From positions 243,501 to 307,500 of the forward strand of contig NC_015387.1 in NCBI RefSeq assembly GCF_000195335.1: a stretch of 64,000 nucleotides of DNA, given 5' to 3'. Positions 1 to 7,902 of the stretch are shown here, piece after piece. The position numbers and the translations under genes were made by a program. Under the pieces are notes generated by a model. It was given only the letters and a program-made list of their open reading frames with translations, did not search any database and was not told the origin of the DNA. Source of the DNA: Marinithermus hydrothermalis DSM 14884. Lineage in GTDB: Bacteria; Deinococcota; Deinococci; Deinococcales; Marinithermaceae. The first letter of the stretch is position 1. Each line of letters starts with the position of its first letter.

Positions 1-211
<211 letters not shown>

Positions 212-217
212 CTAGTC

Positions 218-223
218 ATTATA
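218..223 (-). promoter_or_regulatory. -10 box of gyrB promoter
   Basis: A perfect TATAAT on the minus strand lies about 50 nt before the gyrB start. The -35 region 17 bp upstream (AACGTG) is poor. The leader between them holds a short palindrome (CCCTGCA-C-TGCAGGG, 185-199), which could fold in the 5' UTR. Confidence 0.5.
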
Positions 224-368
224 CCAGGAGGAGGGGTTTTCACGTTTTTCATGGGAAATTTCGCCCCCTTACCCCGGAGGGTTTATGGATCTATGCCGGT
301 TTCGCAGAGGGGGCTTCAGGAGCGATTGGGTTCGCGCGCGGCGAAGTCCGGCCCCGTATCATGGGGGC

Positions 369-761
369 ATGAGCGCCCTGCTTCTCGTGCACGCTGCGCT
401 GGGGTACGCCCTCGTTCCCGCCCTTGTCCTCCTCTTCCTGTGGGCGCTCCCCAGCCTCTCGCGCACCCCCAGCCCTCGCTTTTTCCGTGCGTTGCGCGGC
501 GTGGCCTGGGGCGCGATCCTTCAGGTCGCTACCGGCTTCATCCTGTTCCTCCTCGCGGGGCTCCGCCCCCTCCCCCTCCACCTCCTCTACGGCATCCTCA
601 GCGCGACGGTCCTCCACTTTCTGGGCGGCCTCGAGCCCGGCGGGTGGTTTTACGCGGGGCTCAAGCACCCCCCCAGGCAGGTGGGGCCCTGGATCTTCGC
701 CGGGCTGCTCTTCGCCCTCGGCCTCTCGGTGCGCGCGGTCACGACCGCACTCGCTGGCTAA
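369..761 (+). CDS. Small integral membrane protein, unknown function
   Basis: A 130-residue, strongly hydrophobic protein with about four membrane segments: LLVHAALGYALVPALVLLFL, then FFRALRGVAWGAILQVATGF with FILFLLAGL, then a segment around LLYGILSATVLHFLGGL, and a last one around WIFAGLLFALGLSVRAV. I chose the ATG at 369 because a TATCAT box lies 6 nt upstream, the leaderless spacing seen for many genes here; an in-frame ATG at 285 would add a charged, non-conserved-looking extension. The 3' end overlaps the end of convergent trpD by 23 nt. I do not recognise a family. Confidence 0.65.
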   Translation: MSALLLVHAALGYALVPALVLLFLWALPSLSRTPSPRFFRALRGVAWGAILQVATGFILFLLAGLRPLPLHLLYGILSATVLHFLGGLEPGGWFYAGLKHPPRQVGPWIFAGLLFALGLSVRAVTTALAG

Positions 762-1746
762 AAGCCACGAGCCGCTCGAGAACCTCCAGCGCGGCACCGG
801 AGCGGAGGATTTCCCGAGCCCGGGCCACGCCCTCGGCCACGCTCTCCGCCCGGCCCGCCGCGTACAGCGCCGCCCCGGCGTTCAGCGCGACCACGTCCGC
901 TCGTGGCCCGGCCTCCTCCCCCCCCAGGATCCGCCGGGTGATCCGGGCGTTCTCCTCCGCGCTGCCCCCGGCGAGCGCCTGGAGCGGGGCCGGCTCGAGG
1001 CCCACCGCCTCCGGGGTGAGGGTGTAGCTCCGCACCCGGCCGTCCCGCAGCTCCGCGACGCGGCTAGGCCCCAGGACGAGCTCGTCCGTGCCTGCTCCGT
1101 GCACCACCAGCGCGCGCCGGGCCCCGAGGTCCCCCAGCGCGCGCGCCATGGGCTCGAGCCACTCGGGGGCGAACACGCCGAGCAGGAAGTGCGTCGCGCC
1201 GGCGGGGTTCGTCAAGGGGCCCAGCAGGTTGAACACGGTCCGCACCCGAAGCTCGGCCCGCACCGGCGCCACGTGCCGCATCGCGGGGTGGTGGCTGCGG
1301 GCGAACAGGAACCCCACCCCCACCTCCTCGATCGCCCGGGCGACCTGTTCGGGGGGGAGGTCGATCCGCACGCCGAGGGCCTCGAGGACGTCCGCCGAGC
1401 CGGAGCGGGAGGAGGCCGCGCGGTTCCCGTGCTTGGCGACGCGCACCCCCGCCGCGGCCACGACGAACGCGGTGGTGGTGGAGATGTTGAAGGTCCCCCG
1501 GCCGTCCCCGCCGGTCCCGACCACGTCCATGAGGGGGCCGGCCACCTGGATCCGCAGGGCGTGCTCGCGCATGGCGCGCGCGAACCCCGCGATCTCATCC
1601 ACCGTCTCGCCACGGGTGCGCAGCGCGATCAGCACCCCCGCGAGCTGCGCCGGGGTCAGTTCCCCTTGCATGATGCGGTGCATCAACCGGTAGGCCTCCT
1701 CCTGGGTCAAGGGCTCTGCGTTCAGGGCCTTCACGAGTTCGTGCAT
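739..1746 (-). CDS. trpD: Anthranilate phosphoribosyltransferase
   Basis: 335 residues, usual length for TrpD, which transfers the phosphoribosyl group of PRPP to anthranilate in tryptophan synthesis. The PRPP-binding GTGGDGRGTFNIST motif lies at about residues 77-90 and the KHGNRAASSRSGSADVLEA substrate motif at about 105-123. It is the last gene of the minus-strand trp cluster, starting 3 nt after the preceding glycosyltransferase stop, so it is probably co-transcribed from the attenuated promoter ahead of trpE. Two unrelated glycosyltransferase genes separate it from trpG. Confidence 0.97.
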   Translation of the reverse strand: MHELVKALNAEPLTQEEAYRLMHRIMQGELTPAQLAGVLIALRTRGETVDEIAGFARAMREHALRIQVAGPLMDVVGTGGDGRGTFNISTTTAFVVAAAGVRVAKHGNRAASSRSGSADVLEALGVRIDLPPEQVARAIEEVGVGFLFARSHHPAMRHVAPVRAELRVRTVFNLLGPLTNPAGATHFLLGVFAPEWLEPMARALGDLGARRALVVHGAGTDELVLGPSRVAELRDGRVRSYTLTPEAVGLEPAPLQALAGGSAEENARITRRILGGEEAGPRADVVALNAGAALYAAGRAESVAEGVARAREILRSGAALEVLERLVAFSQRVRS

Positions 1747-1749
1747 ACC

Positions 1750-2586
1750 TCACCTCCGTTCGCGGGGTTGTGGTTCCGCCCGCCACGCGGCCCACGCCCC
1801 CTCCAAATAGGCGCGTTCATACGCGCTACGTGCGCCCAGTAGGGGCGCGAACGGGCCGAAAAGAATGCGCTTGATCCAGAGCAGGGCGGGGTGCACCCCG
1901 AGCTCCACCGCGAGCGCCGCGCTCTGGTGGTGGCGCACGGCGCGCACGGCCTGACGCCCCGCCGAACGGGCCTTCTCGAGGTTTAGCAGCGACGGTCGGC
2001 CCGCGTGCACCGCCCGGGCCTCGGGCAGGTACGCGAACCTGAGGCCGGTCCGCGCGAGGCGAAACCCGAGCTCGAGGTCCTCCACGCCATACCCGTCAAA
2101 CCCTTCCCAGAACCCCCCTACGGCGCGGAACGCCGCCAGGGGCAGGCTGGTGTTCGCCCCGTTCAGGCTCGCCCAGTGCACCCGGCCCCACCGCACGGCC
2201 GGCCGCCACACCGTGCCGTCCTCCCACGCGAGGCCGCCCACGTACACGCCCGGCCTTCGGGTTTGGGCCTCGAGGTGGTGTTGCAGCGTCTGTGGAGCGG
2301 GGAAGGTGTCGTCATCCGAGAGGTACAGTACCCTGCCCGATGCGACCTCCGCCCCGCGGTTGCGGGCGTAGGCTGGGCCTTTTCCGGGGGTTTCCAGTAC
2401 CGTCAAGGCGAAGGGCGGGCGGTAGGCTTTAAGCCAGTCCAGGGTGCCGTCCGTGCAGCCGTCCGCCACCACGACCACCTCGAACCGTTCGGGCTCGAGG
2501 GTCTGCGCCTCGAGGGCCGCGAGCTTGCGCCGGAGCAGCTCGAGGCGGTTGTGGGTGGGCACGATGACGCTTACCTCCGCCGCCAC
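1750..2586 (-). CDS. Family 2 glycosyltransferase (second of tandem pair)
   Basis: 278 residues with the GT-A fold signature of GT2 enzymes: SVIVPTHNRLELLRRKLAAL near the N-terminus, VVVADGCTDGTLDWL, and the metal-binding LYLSDDDTF (DxD-like), then GGFWEGFDGYGVEDLELGFR typical of the acceptor side. The start is the GTG at 2586, giving a 16-nt overlap with the previous gene and the same length as it; a longer open frame upstream is only its shadow. The first 60 residues are nearly identical to the preceding paralog, while the C-terminal half is diverged. Substrate unknown; a cell-envelope or glycolipid sugar is likely. Confidence 0.85.
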   Translation of the reverse strand: MAAEVSVIVPTHNRLELLRRKLAALEAQTLEPERFEVVVVADGCTDGTLDWLKAYRPPFALTVLETPGKGPAYARNRGAEVASGRVLYLSDDDTFPAPQTLQHHLEAQTRRPGVYVGGLAWEDGTVWRPAVRWGRVHWASLNGANTSLPLAAFRAVGGFWEGFDGYGVEDLELGFRLARTGLRFAYLPEARAVHAGRPSLLNLEKARSAGRQAVRAVRHHQSAALAVELGVHPALLWIKRILFGPFAPLLGARSAYERAYLEGAWAAWRAEPQPRERR

Positions 2587-3407
2587 GCTTCCCACGCTCC
2601 CCGTGCGTACGCGAGCTCGTACGCGCCCCAGCGGCCCATCAGCCCCTTGAGCCAGGGTAGGGTGGCCAGCTTCAGGCCGAGCAGCGCCGGGTGCACGCCC
2701 AGCGCCCAGGCGATCCGGGCGTCTTTGTGCTTTTTCCAGACCCGCACGTGGGCCCCCCCAGCCTTGTAGGCCCGCTCCAGGGCGCTTGACCGGTGGTCCC
2801 AGGCCTCGTGGATGGCCTCGGCGCGCGGCACGAACACGAACCGAGCCCCCGCGCGAAGCAGGCGGTACCCGAGGTCCGGGTCCTCGCCCCCATACCCGTC
2901 GAACCCCTCGTCGTACCCCCCTACCTCCTGAAACAACGCCCGGGACAGGCTGGTGTTGTTCCCCGTGGCGTTCCACCAGAACACGGGCGGGCCCGCGAGC
3001 TCGGCCGCGCCGCTGCCTTTTAAGGCCGGGGGCAGCACGAGCCGCCCCACCGCCACCGTGCGGGGAGCGCGGTGCGCCTGGCGGTGCGCGCGCAGCCAGG
3101 CTGGCCGGGGGATTGCGTCGTCGTCCGAGAAGACCAGCACCCTTCCCCGGGCTGCTTCCGCCCCGCGGTTGCGGGCGTAGGCTGGGCCTTTGCCGGGGGT
3201 TTCCAGCACCTTGAGGGCGAAGGGGGGGCGTTGCGCGCGGAGCCAGTCCAGGGTGCCGTCCGTGCAGCCGTCCGCCACCACGACCACCTCGAACCGTTCG
3301 GGCTCGAGGTCCTGCGCCTCGAGGGCCGCGAGCTTGCGCCGGAGCAGCTCGAGGCGGTTGTGGGTGGGCACGATGACAGAGAGTTCGATCGCGCTCATGC
3401 TCCGCAT
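2571..3407 (-). CDS. Family 2 glycosyltransferase (first of tandem pair)
   Basis: 278 residues, GT2 family: ELSVIVPTHNRLELLRRKL, VVVADGCTDGTLDWLRA, VLVFSDDDAIPRPAWL (DxD metal site), GGYDEGFDGYGGEDPDLGYR. It begins 1 nt after the trpG stop and ends overlapping its paralog, so it is translationally linked to the trp operon although it has no known role in tryptophan synthesis. An ATG nine bases further in (3398) is an alternative start. It is the closer match to a full canonical GT2 enzyme; donor and acceptor sugars cannot be read from sequence. Confidence 0.87.
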   Translation of the reverse strand: MRSMSAIELSVIVPTHNRLELLRRKLAALEAQDLEPERFEVVVVADGCTDGTLDWLRAQRPPFALKVLETPGKGPAYARNRGAEAARGRVLVFSDDDAIPRPAWLRAHRQAHRAPRTVAVGRLVLPPALKGSGAAELAGPPVFWWNATGNNTSLSRALFQEVGGYDEGFDGYGGEDPDLGYRLLRAGARFVFVPRAEAIHEAWDHRSSALERAYKAGGAHVRVWKKHKDARIAWALGVHPALLGLKLATLPWLKGLMGRWGAYELAYARGAWEAWRRR

Positions 3408-3408
3408 C

Positions 3409-3984
3409 CTACGTGCGCTGGAGGAAGTTCGCGAGCAGAGCGCGCCCTTCCCGGCTCAGGACGGACTCCGGGTGGAACTGCACGCCGAACGTGGGGTAGG
3501 TGGTGTGCTCGAGGGCCATCACCGTGCGCCCCCCGGCTTCCTCCACCCAGGCGTTGACCCGGAGCGTGGGGGGCAGGTCGGTCACGGCGAGCGAGTGGTA
3601 CCGCGTCGCGACGAGGGGGTTAGCGAGCCCGGCGAACAAGCCGGTGCCGTCGTGGTGGATGGGGCTGGTCTTGCCGTGCATGAGGATTGGGGCCGGCACG
3701 ACGCGCCCCCCGAAGGCCTGCGCGATCGCTTGGTGTCCCAGGCACACGCCCAGGATGGGGTAGTCCGGGGCGTAGCGCTGGATGAGCGCCACGGAAAGCC
3801 CCGCCTCGTTCGGGGTGCACGGCCCGGGGCTGATCACGATCCCGTCCGGCCGGAAGGCCCGCACCTCCTCGAGGGCGAAGCGGTCGTTCCGCCACACCTT
3901 AACGTCCGCGCCCAGCTCCCCCAGGTACTGGACGAGGTTGTACGTGAAGGAATCGTAGTTATCGATGAGCAGGATCCGTTTCAC
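3409..3984 (-). CDS. trpG: Anthranilate synthase component II (glutamine amidotransferase)
   Basis: 191 residues, a class I glutamine amidotransferase that feeds ammonia to TrpE. It begins MKRILLIDNYDSFTYNLVQ; the nucleophile Cys is in GVCLGHQ (about residue 81) and the catalytic His/Glu are in FGVQFHPES near the C-terminus. The GTG start overlaps the trpE TGA (GTGA at 3981-3984), the tight coupling expected for an equimolar complex. The same protein might also serve folate synthesis as PabA, as in organisms with one copy. Confidence 0.97.
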   Translation of the reverse strand: MKRILLIDNYDSFTYNLVQYLGELGADVKVWRNDRFALEEVRAFRPDGIVISPGPCTPNEAGLSVALIQRYAPDYPILGVCLGHQAIAQAFGGRVVPAPILMHGKTSPIHHDGTGLFAGLANPLVATRYHSLAVTDLPPTLRVNAWVEEAGGRTVMALEHTTYPTFGVQFHPESVLSREGRALLANFLQRT

Positions 3985-5387
3985 TCCAGCCCTCCTTCCG
4001 CGAGCTCCGCGGCCCGCAGCAAGGCCCGCGCTTTGTTCAGGCACTCCTGGTACTCCCGCTCCGGCACGGAGTCCGCCACGATCCCCGCGCCGGCCTGCAC
4101 GTGCACCGCACCTCCCGCGATCACGAAGGTGCGCAGCGTGAGGGCCACGTCCATGTGCCCGTCGTACGCCACGTACCCGAACGCGCCCCCGTACGGACCG
4201 CGCCGGGTCGGCTCGAGCTCCTCGATGATCTCCATGGCGCGGATCTTGGGCGCGCCGGAGACGGTGCCCATGGGGAGGACGGCGGCGAGGGCGTCGAGGG
4301 GAGTGTTGCCTTCCCGGAGATCCCCCTCGACCGTGCTCACGAGGTGCATCACGTGCGAATAGTGCTCGACGGTCATGAAGGATTTGGTGCGCACGCTGCC
4401 GTACCGGCAGACCCGGCCCAGGTCGTTGCGGGAGAGGTCCACGAGCATCACGTGCTCGGCACGCTCCTTCTCGTCCGAAAGGAGCGCCTCGGCGAGGGCC
4501 TGGTCCTCCTCCGGGGTCCGGCCGCGCCGGCGGGTGCCCGCGATGGGGCGGGTGGTCACGGTGCGGCCGTCCGAGCGCAGGAGGGACTCCGGGCTCGCCG
4601 AGACGAGGGTGACCTCGCCGAGCTCGAGGTACCCCATGTACGGGCTGGGGTTCACGTGCCGCAAGGCGCGGTACAGCGCGAACGGGTGCACCGTGAGGGG
4701 AGCGGAGAGCCTGAGGGAGAGGACCACTTGGAACACGTCCCCGGCCCGGATGTACTCGAGGGCCCGCGCGACCGCCGCTTCGTAGGCGGACTGGGTGAGG
4801 TTGGCTTGGAAGGTCATGCGTCCGCCCGCGCGCTGGCCAGGCACGCCGGGAAGGGGGCCGTGGAGCTTGCGCTCAGCCCAGTCCACGCGCTCTCGGGCAC
4901 GCGCCAGGCTCTCCGGGTCCTCGGCCTCGGCGGGAGCAACGAGGTGCAGCTGTTGCTTGAGGTGGTCGAAGATCACCACCACCTCCGGCTCCACGAAGAG
5001 GAGGTCGGGGAGGCCGAGGGGGTCGGGGTTCGTGGCGGGGAGGGCCTCGTAGTGACGGATCAGGTCGTACCCCGCGTACCCCACCACGCCGCCCCAAAAC
5101 GGGGGGAGTTCGGGGTCCTGCACGCGCTCGACGTGCACGGCCTCGTACAGGGTGCGCAAGGGGTCCGCGGTCTGGATGGGGGTGCCGTTCAGCGTGAACA
5201 CTCCGTCCTTGAGGCGGAAGGTGCGGCGGGCACCCAGGCCGATGAACGAGTACCGGCTCCAGTGCTTCCCGGCCTCGACGGACTCCAGGAGGAAACTCGG
5301 CGTGGTTTTTTCCGCGAGCTTCAAGTACGCGGTGACTGGGGTTTCGAGGTCCGCTAAGAGGGTGCGCTTGACGGGTACCTTGGGCAT
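3981..5387 (-). CDS. trpE: Anthranilate synthase component I
   Basis: 468 residues, the chorismate-converting subunit. The C-terminal chorismate-binding domain shows PIAGTRRRGRTPEEDQALA, DEKERAEHVMLVDLSRNDLG, MGTVSGAPKIRAMEIIEELE and GAFGYVAYDGHMDVALTLRT, all hallmarks of TrpE. The start is the ATG at 5387, preceded by a CACAGGAGGCCCC ribosome site; the frame is open further upstream, but that region is the attenuator and leader peptide. First enzyme of the operon, regulated by the attenuator directly in front of it. Confidence 0.97.
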   Translation of the reverse strand: MPKVPVKRTLLADLETPVTAYLKLAEKTTPSFLLESVEAGKHWSRYSFIGLGARRTFRLKDGVFTLNGTPIQTADPLRTLYEAVHVERVQDPELPPFWGGVVGYAGYDLIRHYEALPATNPDPLGLPDLLFVEPEVVVIFDHLKQQLHLVAPAEAEDPESLARARERVDWAERKLHGPLPGVPGQRAGGRMTFQANLTQSAYEAAVARALEYIRAGDVFQVVLSLRLSAPLTVHPFALYRALRHVNPSPYMGYLELGEVTLVSASPESLLRSDGRTVTTRPIAGTRRRGRTPEEDQALAEALLSDEKERAEHVMLVDLSRNDLGRVCRYGSVRTKSFMTVEHYSHVMHLVSTVEGDLREGNTPLDALAAVLPMGTVSGAPKIRAMEIIEELEPTRRGPYGGAFGYVAYDGHMDVALTLRTFVIAGGAVHVQAGAGIVADSVPEREYQECLNKARALLRAAELAEGGLE

Positions 5388-5404
5388 GGGGCCTCCTGTG
5401 TAAG

Positions 5405-5437
5405 AAAACCCCCTGGGGTAGGTGAAACCCCAGGGGG
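5405..5437 (-). terminator. Attenuator (intrinsic terminator) of the trp operon
   Basis: On the minus strand CCCCCTGGGG, a 9-nt loop and CCCCAGGGGG form a 10-bp perfect stem (5437-5428 with 5418-5409) followed by TTTTC. It lies between the Trp-rich leader peptide and the trpE ribosome site. A competing pairing is visible: CCCCTGG within the Trp-codon stretch of the leader can pair with CCAGGGG of the 3' arm, as needed for a ribosome-stalling switch. Mechanism is inferred from the E. coli trp paradigm. Confidence 0.85.
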
Positions 5438-5458
5438 TACACGCCGCCCACCCCGGGG

Positions 5459-5500
5459 TTATCCGGGCCACCACCAGGGGTAGAACGGCACCTGCAGCAT
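5459..5500 (-). CDS. trpL: trp operon leader peptide MLQVPFYPWWWPG
   Basis: A 13-codon open frame with three consecutive TGG codons, ending in TAA 21 nt before the attenuator stem. Its ATG is the first or nearly the first transcribed codon: the -10 TATATT ends 7 nt before it, so translation would be leaderless. The known logic of Trp attenuation is that scarce Trp-tRNA stalls the ribosome on the Trp codons, frees an alternative RNA fold and lets transcription reach trpE. The size, Trp content and position fit this fully; no ribosome site is needed or visible. Confidence 0.88.
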   Translation of the reverse strand: MLQVPFYPWWWPG

Positions 5501-5507
5501 TGGAATT

Positions 5508-5537
5508 AATATAACCTCACCCCTCAGCGGGGCGCAA
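5508..5537 (-). promoter_or_regulatory. trp operon promoter (TTGCGC-18-TATATT)
   Basis: Minus strand: -35 TTGCGC at 5537-5532, an 18-bp spacer, -10 TATATT at 5513-5508. It overlaps the 3' end of the upstream CPBP protease gene. The expected start of transcription falls on the leader-peptide ATG. Confidence 0.75.
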
Positions 5538-6323
5538 TCCCCTGAGCGCGAGGTTCGCGGCGAGAAGCACGAAAAAACCCGCGAGGCCCAGCAGGCCGAC
5601 CGTGAGATCGTTCGTGCGCGCCACCACGACGAGCGAAAGCCCCGCGCTGGCGTTCAGCGTGCCGTGAAAGAGCGCCGCAACGAGGATCGCGCCGCCCCGC
5701 TCCCGCAGGTACAGCATCCACGGGGTGAGGAGCGTGGTGAACGCGACCATCCACACCACGCCGAGCCCGGGGTGCTGCGGGTAGTTAAACCCTTGAAGAA
5801 TCAGCGGCGCGTGCCAAAGGCCCCACGCCACCCCGATCACGAGCGCGGCCCGCCAGAACCCGAGGGGCTTCAAGCGTTCCCACAGGTACCCCCGCCACAT
5901 CAACTCCTCGCCCAACGCGAAGACCAGGTTCACCGTGGCGCCAGCGAGCAGGCTTTGCACGAGGAGCGCACCCCATAAGAACGCGTCCGGAACCTGCGCG
6001 GCCTCCGGGGGGAGGAGGGCCCGGATGACCTCGAGGCCCACGTACGGGGCGAAGGCCAGGCTCGGTAAGATCGCGAGGAGGCTGAGCGCGATCGGAAGCC
6101 CCCAGGCCAGTAGCCAGTACCGGTTGGGGCGCGCCCAGACCCCTAGGCGCACCCCCTCCTGCCGCGCGAGGAGGAGGGCCACGAGGCCGGGGATCCACAT
6201 GTACACCAGGCTGAAGGCGGGGAAGGTCGGGCTGGTGAGCCGGCCCCCCGCCAGGTAGTACAGTCCCGCCCAGGTCCATGAGGCTATGAACGTCCACACG
6301 AGCGCTTTACGCACCGCTGTCAT
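5517..6323 (-). CDS. CPBP-family intramembrane glutamic endopeptidase
   Basis: 268 residues with about eight hydrophobic segments. The family signature is present: GEELMWRGYLWERL (the EExxxR motif holding the catalytic glutamates) and a later WGLWHAPLIL followed by LFHGTLNA (FxxxH/HxxxB-type motifs). Bacterial members (Abi/CAAX-like) cleave or process membrane proteins and some confer bacteriocin immunity. The start is the ATG at 6323, with GGTGGAGGTCACCC upstream; the longer open frame runs through tRNA-Ala and is not real. Its 3' end carries the trp promoter. Confidence 0.88.
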   Translation of the reverse strand: MTAVRKALVWTFIASWTWAGLYYLAGGRLTSPTFPAFSLVYMWIPGLVALLLARQEGVRLGVWARPNRYWLLAWGLPIALSLLAILPSLAFAPYVGLEVIRALLPPEAAQVPDAFLWGALLVQSLLAGATVNLVFALGEELMWRGYLWERLKPLGFWRAALVIGVAWGLWHAPLILQGFNYPQHPGLGVVWMVAFTTLLTPWMLYLRERGGAILVAALFHGTLNASAGLSLVVVARTNDLTVGLLGLAGFFVLLAANLALRGLRPAEG

Positions 6324-6370
6324 GGGTGACCTCCACCTTGAGCTTACCTTGAGGGCGAGGGCAGGGACCG

Positions 6371-6400
6371 TAAAACCGGCCGGGCTCGAGCCCGGCCGGT
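6371..6400 (-). terminator. Terminator downstream of tRNA-Ala
   Basis: A 26-bp perfect palindrome (6375-6400) of ACCGGCCGGG and its complement around a CTCGAG centre; on the minus strand it is followed by TTTTA. It sits between tRNA-Ala and the CPBP gene start. A sister hairpin with the same CTCGAG core is at 10315-10338. Confidence 0.75.
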
Positions 6401-6406
6401 CTTTCC

Positions 6407-6482
6407 TGGTGGAGCCGAGGGGATTCGAACCCCTGACCTCCTCAATGCCATTGAGGCGCGCTCCCAACTGCGCCACGGCCCC
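6407..6482 (-). tRNA. tRNA-Ala (GGC)
   Basis: 76 nt including an encoded CCA. Acceptor GGGGCCG pairs with CGGCTCC; the anticodon stem CCTCA/TGAGG closes the loop ATGGCAT with anticodon GGC; the T arm is AGGGG-TTCGAAT-CCCCT. It decodes GCC, a frequent codon in this GC-rich genome. Confidence 0.97.
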
Positions 6483-6547
6483 AAACCGCAAGGGATAATC
6501 TACAGGCTACCCTCGTGATTGTCAAGGGTGTGTAGTTGGCCAGCACA

Positions 6548-7694
6548 GACTCATGTAAAAAAGTCGGTTGACCCTTTTATCCTCCCCACCAGGGGCCTCC
6601 ACCAGCACTCTGGGGAAAGAGTTCCCGTAAGCCTTTCCCAGGGGCTCTTTTCCCCAATCCGCCGATGCCGCATCCGGTAAAGCCCCACCATCAACCAGGA
6701 TTCCCCCACCTCCAGGCTCCGCAACACCCTCCGCCTGCGCCGCCGCCACAATCGCCCATGCCCTACCTCCGCCACGTTGTTTGTCCAAGGAGGCGGTACC
6801 TCGGCCCCCCAAGCCTCCTGCAACCCCTCCCAAGCCCGCACCCAGCCCTCCAAGGCCTTACCCCACCGGGGCAGAAGCTCCTTCCAAAAGAACGCCTCCC
6901 TCTCCCCAGGCCCAAGCCCCCGCAGCACCCTCAGACCCTCCCGTATCTCCCCCCACGCCTTCCGGTCCACCTTGGCCCGTACCTCCCGCATCAGGTGGAA
7001 AGCGCACCGGGCCCAAAGCAGCCTCCGCCCCAACCAGCCCAACGCCTCCCCTACCTCCTGCGCCCCGTCCGAAACCACCCCCAGCCTTGGAGGTAACCTC
7101 CAAAGGAGCTCCCGCACCCGCTCGTAACGCCGCCGATGGCCAAGGTCTCCCCACAGCGGGCAACCCGTCCAAGCCTCAAAGTAAAGGTACCCGTACCCCT
7201 TGGGGCCCCGGCCAAAGGCCCATTCATCCACACTCCCCCAGTACACCCGCCCTCGGAGAAGACGGTTCTCCCGCTGAAGGAGCCGTTTGGCCCTGGCCCC
7301 CGCGGACCTGAGCCAGCGGAGGCGGGTGGGACGGGTGAGGGGGAAGCCCAGGTTCTTGGCGAGATCGTTTTGGACGCTTTCAGGGGCGCGATGGCTTGCG
7401 AGGATGAGGAAGTGCTCCTGGATGGAGATCGCGTACCAGCGGCTTCTAGGGCAGTCCTCCGGGTAGAGAGCTCGTTTCTGGCGCTTGCATTGGGCGCAGC
7501 GGATCCGTTTGACTCTGACTTCCTGGATGCCCCGAAAGGTGCGCAGCTTGCGTCTGCGGTAGCCCCCGCTCTCCTCACGGGTGGCTCCGCAGTGGGGACA
7601 GGGTACGATGGAGCTCGGGGAGTCCTCAGTCGGCTTCATGGCAGAACCAGACTAAGGGCTCCCCTCTTACTCAACCGAGTTTTTTACATGACCC
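6548..7694 (-). mobile_element. Complete insertion sequence, 1147 bp, with 8-bp target duplication
   Basis: Both ends carry 24-bp imperfect inverted repeats: left GACTCATGTAAAAAAGTCGG plus TTGA, right (reverse complement) GGGTCATGTAAAAAACTCGG plus TTGA. Just outside, CCAGCACA occurs on both sides (6540-6547 and 7695-7702), an 8-bp target duplication. One transposase fills the element and its stop codon lies inside the left repeat. Family placement is tentative: zinc-ribbon DDE transposase with 8-bp duplications fits ISL3- or IS1595-like groups. The intact repeats and duplication point to a recent insertion. Confidence 0.88.
6551..7639 (-). CDS. IS transposase with N-terminal zinc ribbon
   Basis: 362 residues. 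An N-terminal CPHCGATREESGGYRRRKLR and RIRCAQCKRQKRALYP form a CxxC...CxxC zinc ribbon (about residues 14-55). A DDE-type core follows: Asp in GSVDEWAFGRG, Asp in GVVSDGAQEVGEALGW, and a probable Glu in TNNVAEVGHGRLWRR, with the CAFHLMREVRAK motif seen in mutator-like transposases. The start is the ATG 52 nt inside the right inverted repeat. No frameshift or stop interrupts it, so the element may be active. Confidence 0.85.
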   Translation of the reverse strand: MKPTEDSPSSIVPCPHCGATREESGGYRRRKLRTFRGIQEVRVKRIRCAQCKRQKRALYPEDCPRSRWYAISIQEHFLILASHRAPESVQNDLAKNLGFPLTRPTRLRWLRSAGARAKRLLQRENRLLRGRVYWGSVDEWAFGRGPKGYGYLYFEAWTGCPLWGDLGHRRRYERVRELLWRLPPRLGVVSDGAQEVGEALGWLGRRLLWARCAFHLMREVRAKVDRKAWGEIREGLRVLRGLGPGEREAFFWKELLPRWGKALEGWVRAWEGLQEAWGAEVPPPWTNNVAEVGHGRLWRRRRRRVLRSLEVGESWLMVGLYRMRHRRIGEKSPWERLTGTLSPECWWRPLVGRIKGSTDFFT

Positions 7695-7882
7695 CCAGCA
7701 CACCTAAGGTTCTTAGGGGACCGATTCCCCTTGCACTTTAGCCAGGTACTCCAGGGGGGTAGGTCGTTTAAGGCCCGGTGAGGTCTTCGCTGGTTGTGGT
7801 CGTCCAGCTTTCAGGGGTTCGGGAAGACACGGACCGGGTGTAGAACCCGTCCCTTCTACCGTTACCGTGGTGCACTCCGGTC

Positions 7883-7902
7883 GTTTCAATCCCCTTGGAA
7901 AC
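7883..7902. repeat. Isolated CRISPR-repeat-like fragment in a gene-free stretch (7703-8129)
   Basis: Between the IS and the first small membrane gene no convincing gene is visible. The only structured piece is GTTTCAATCCCCTTGGAAAC at this position, whose reverse complement ends in GGGGATTGAAAC, a common 3' end of Thermus-type CRISPR repeats. There is one copy only and no cas gene nearby, so it is at most a relic. Confidence 0.25.

Noticed and set aside
424..1842. 472-codon plus-strand frame across trpD
   Set aside because: Antisense to trpD, whose protein is unmistakable; low-complexity Arg/Pro/Ala composition.
7745..7780. GGCCCGGTGAGGTC near the IS as another copy of the I-C CRISPR repeat
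   Set aside because: Only about ten bases match in the middle of the repeat and the 3' ATTGAAAC end is absent.
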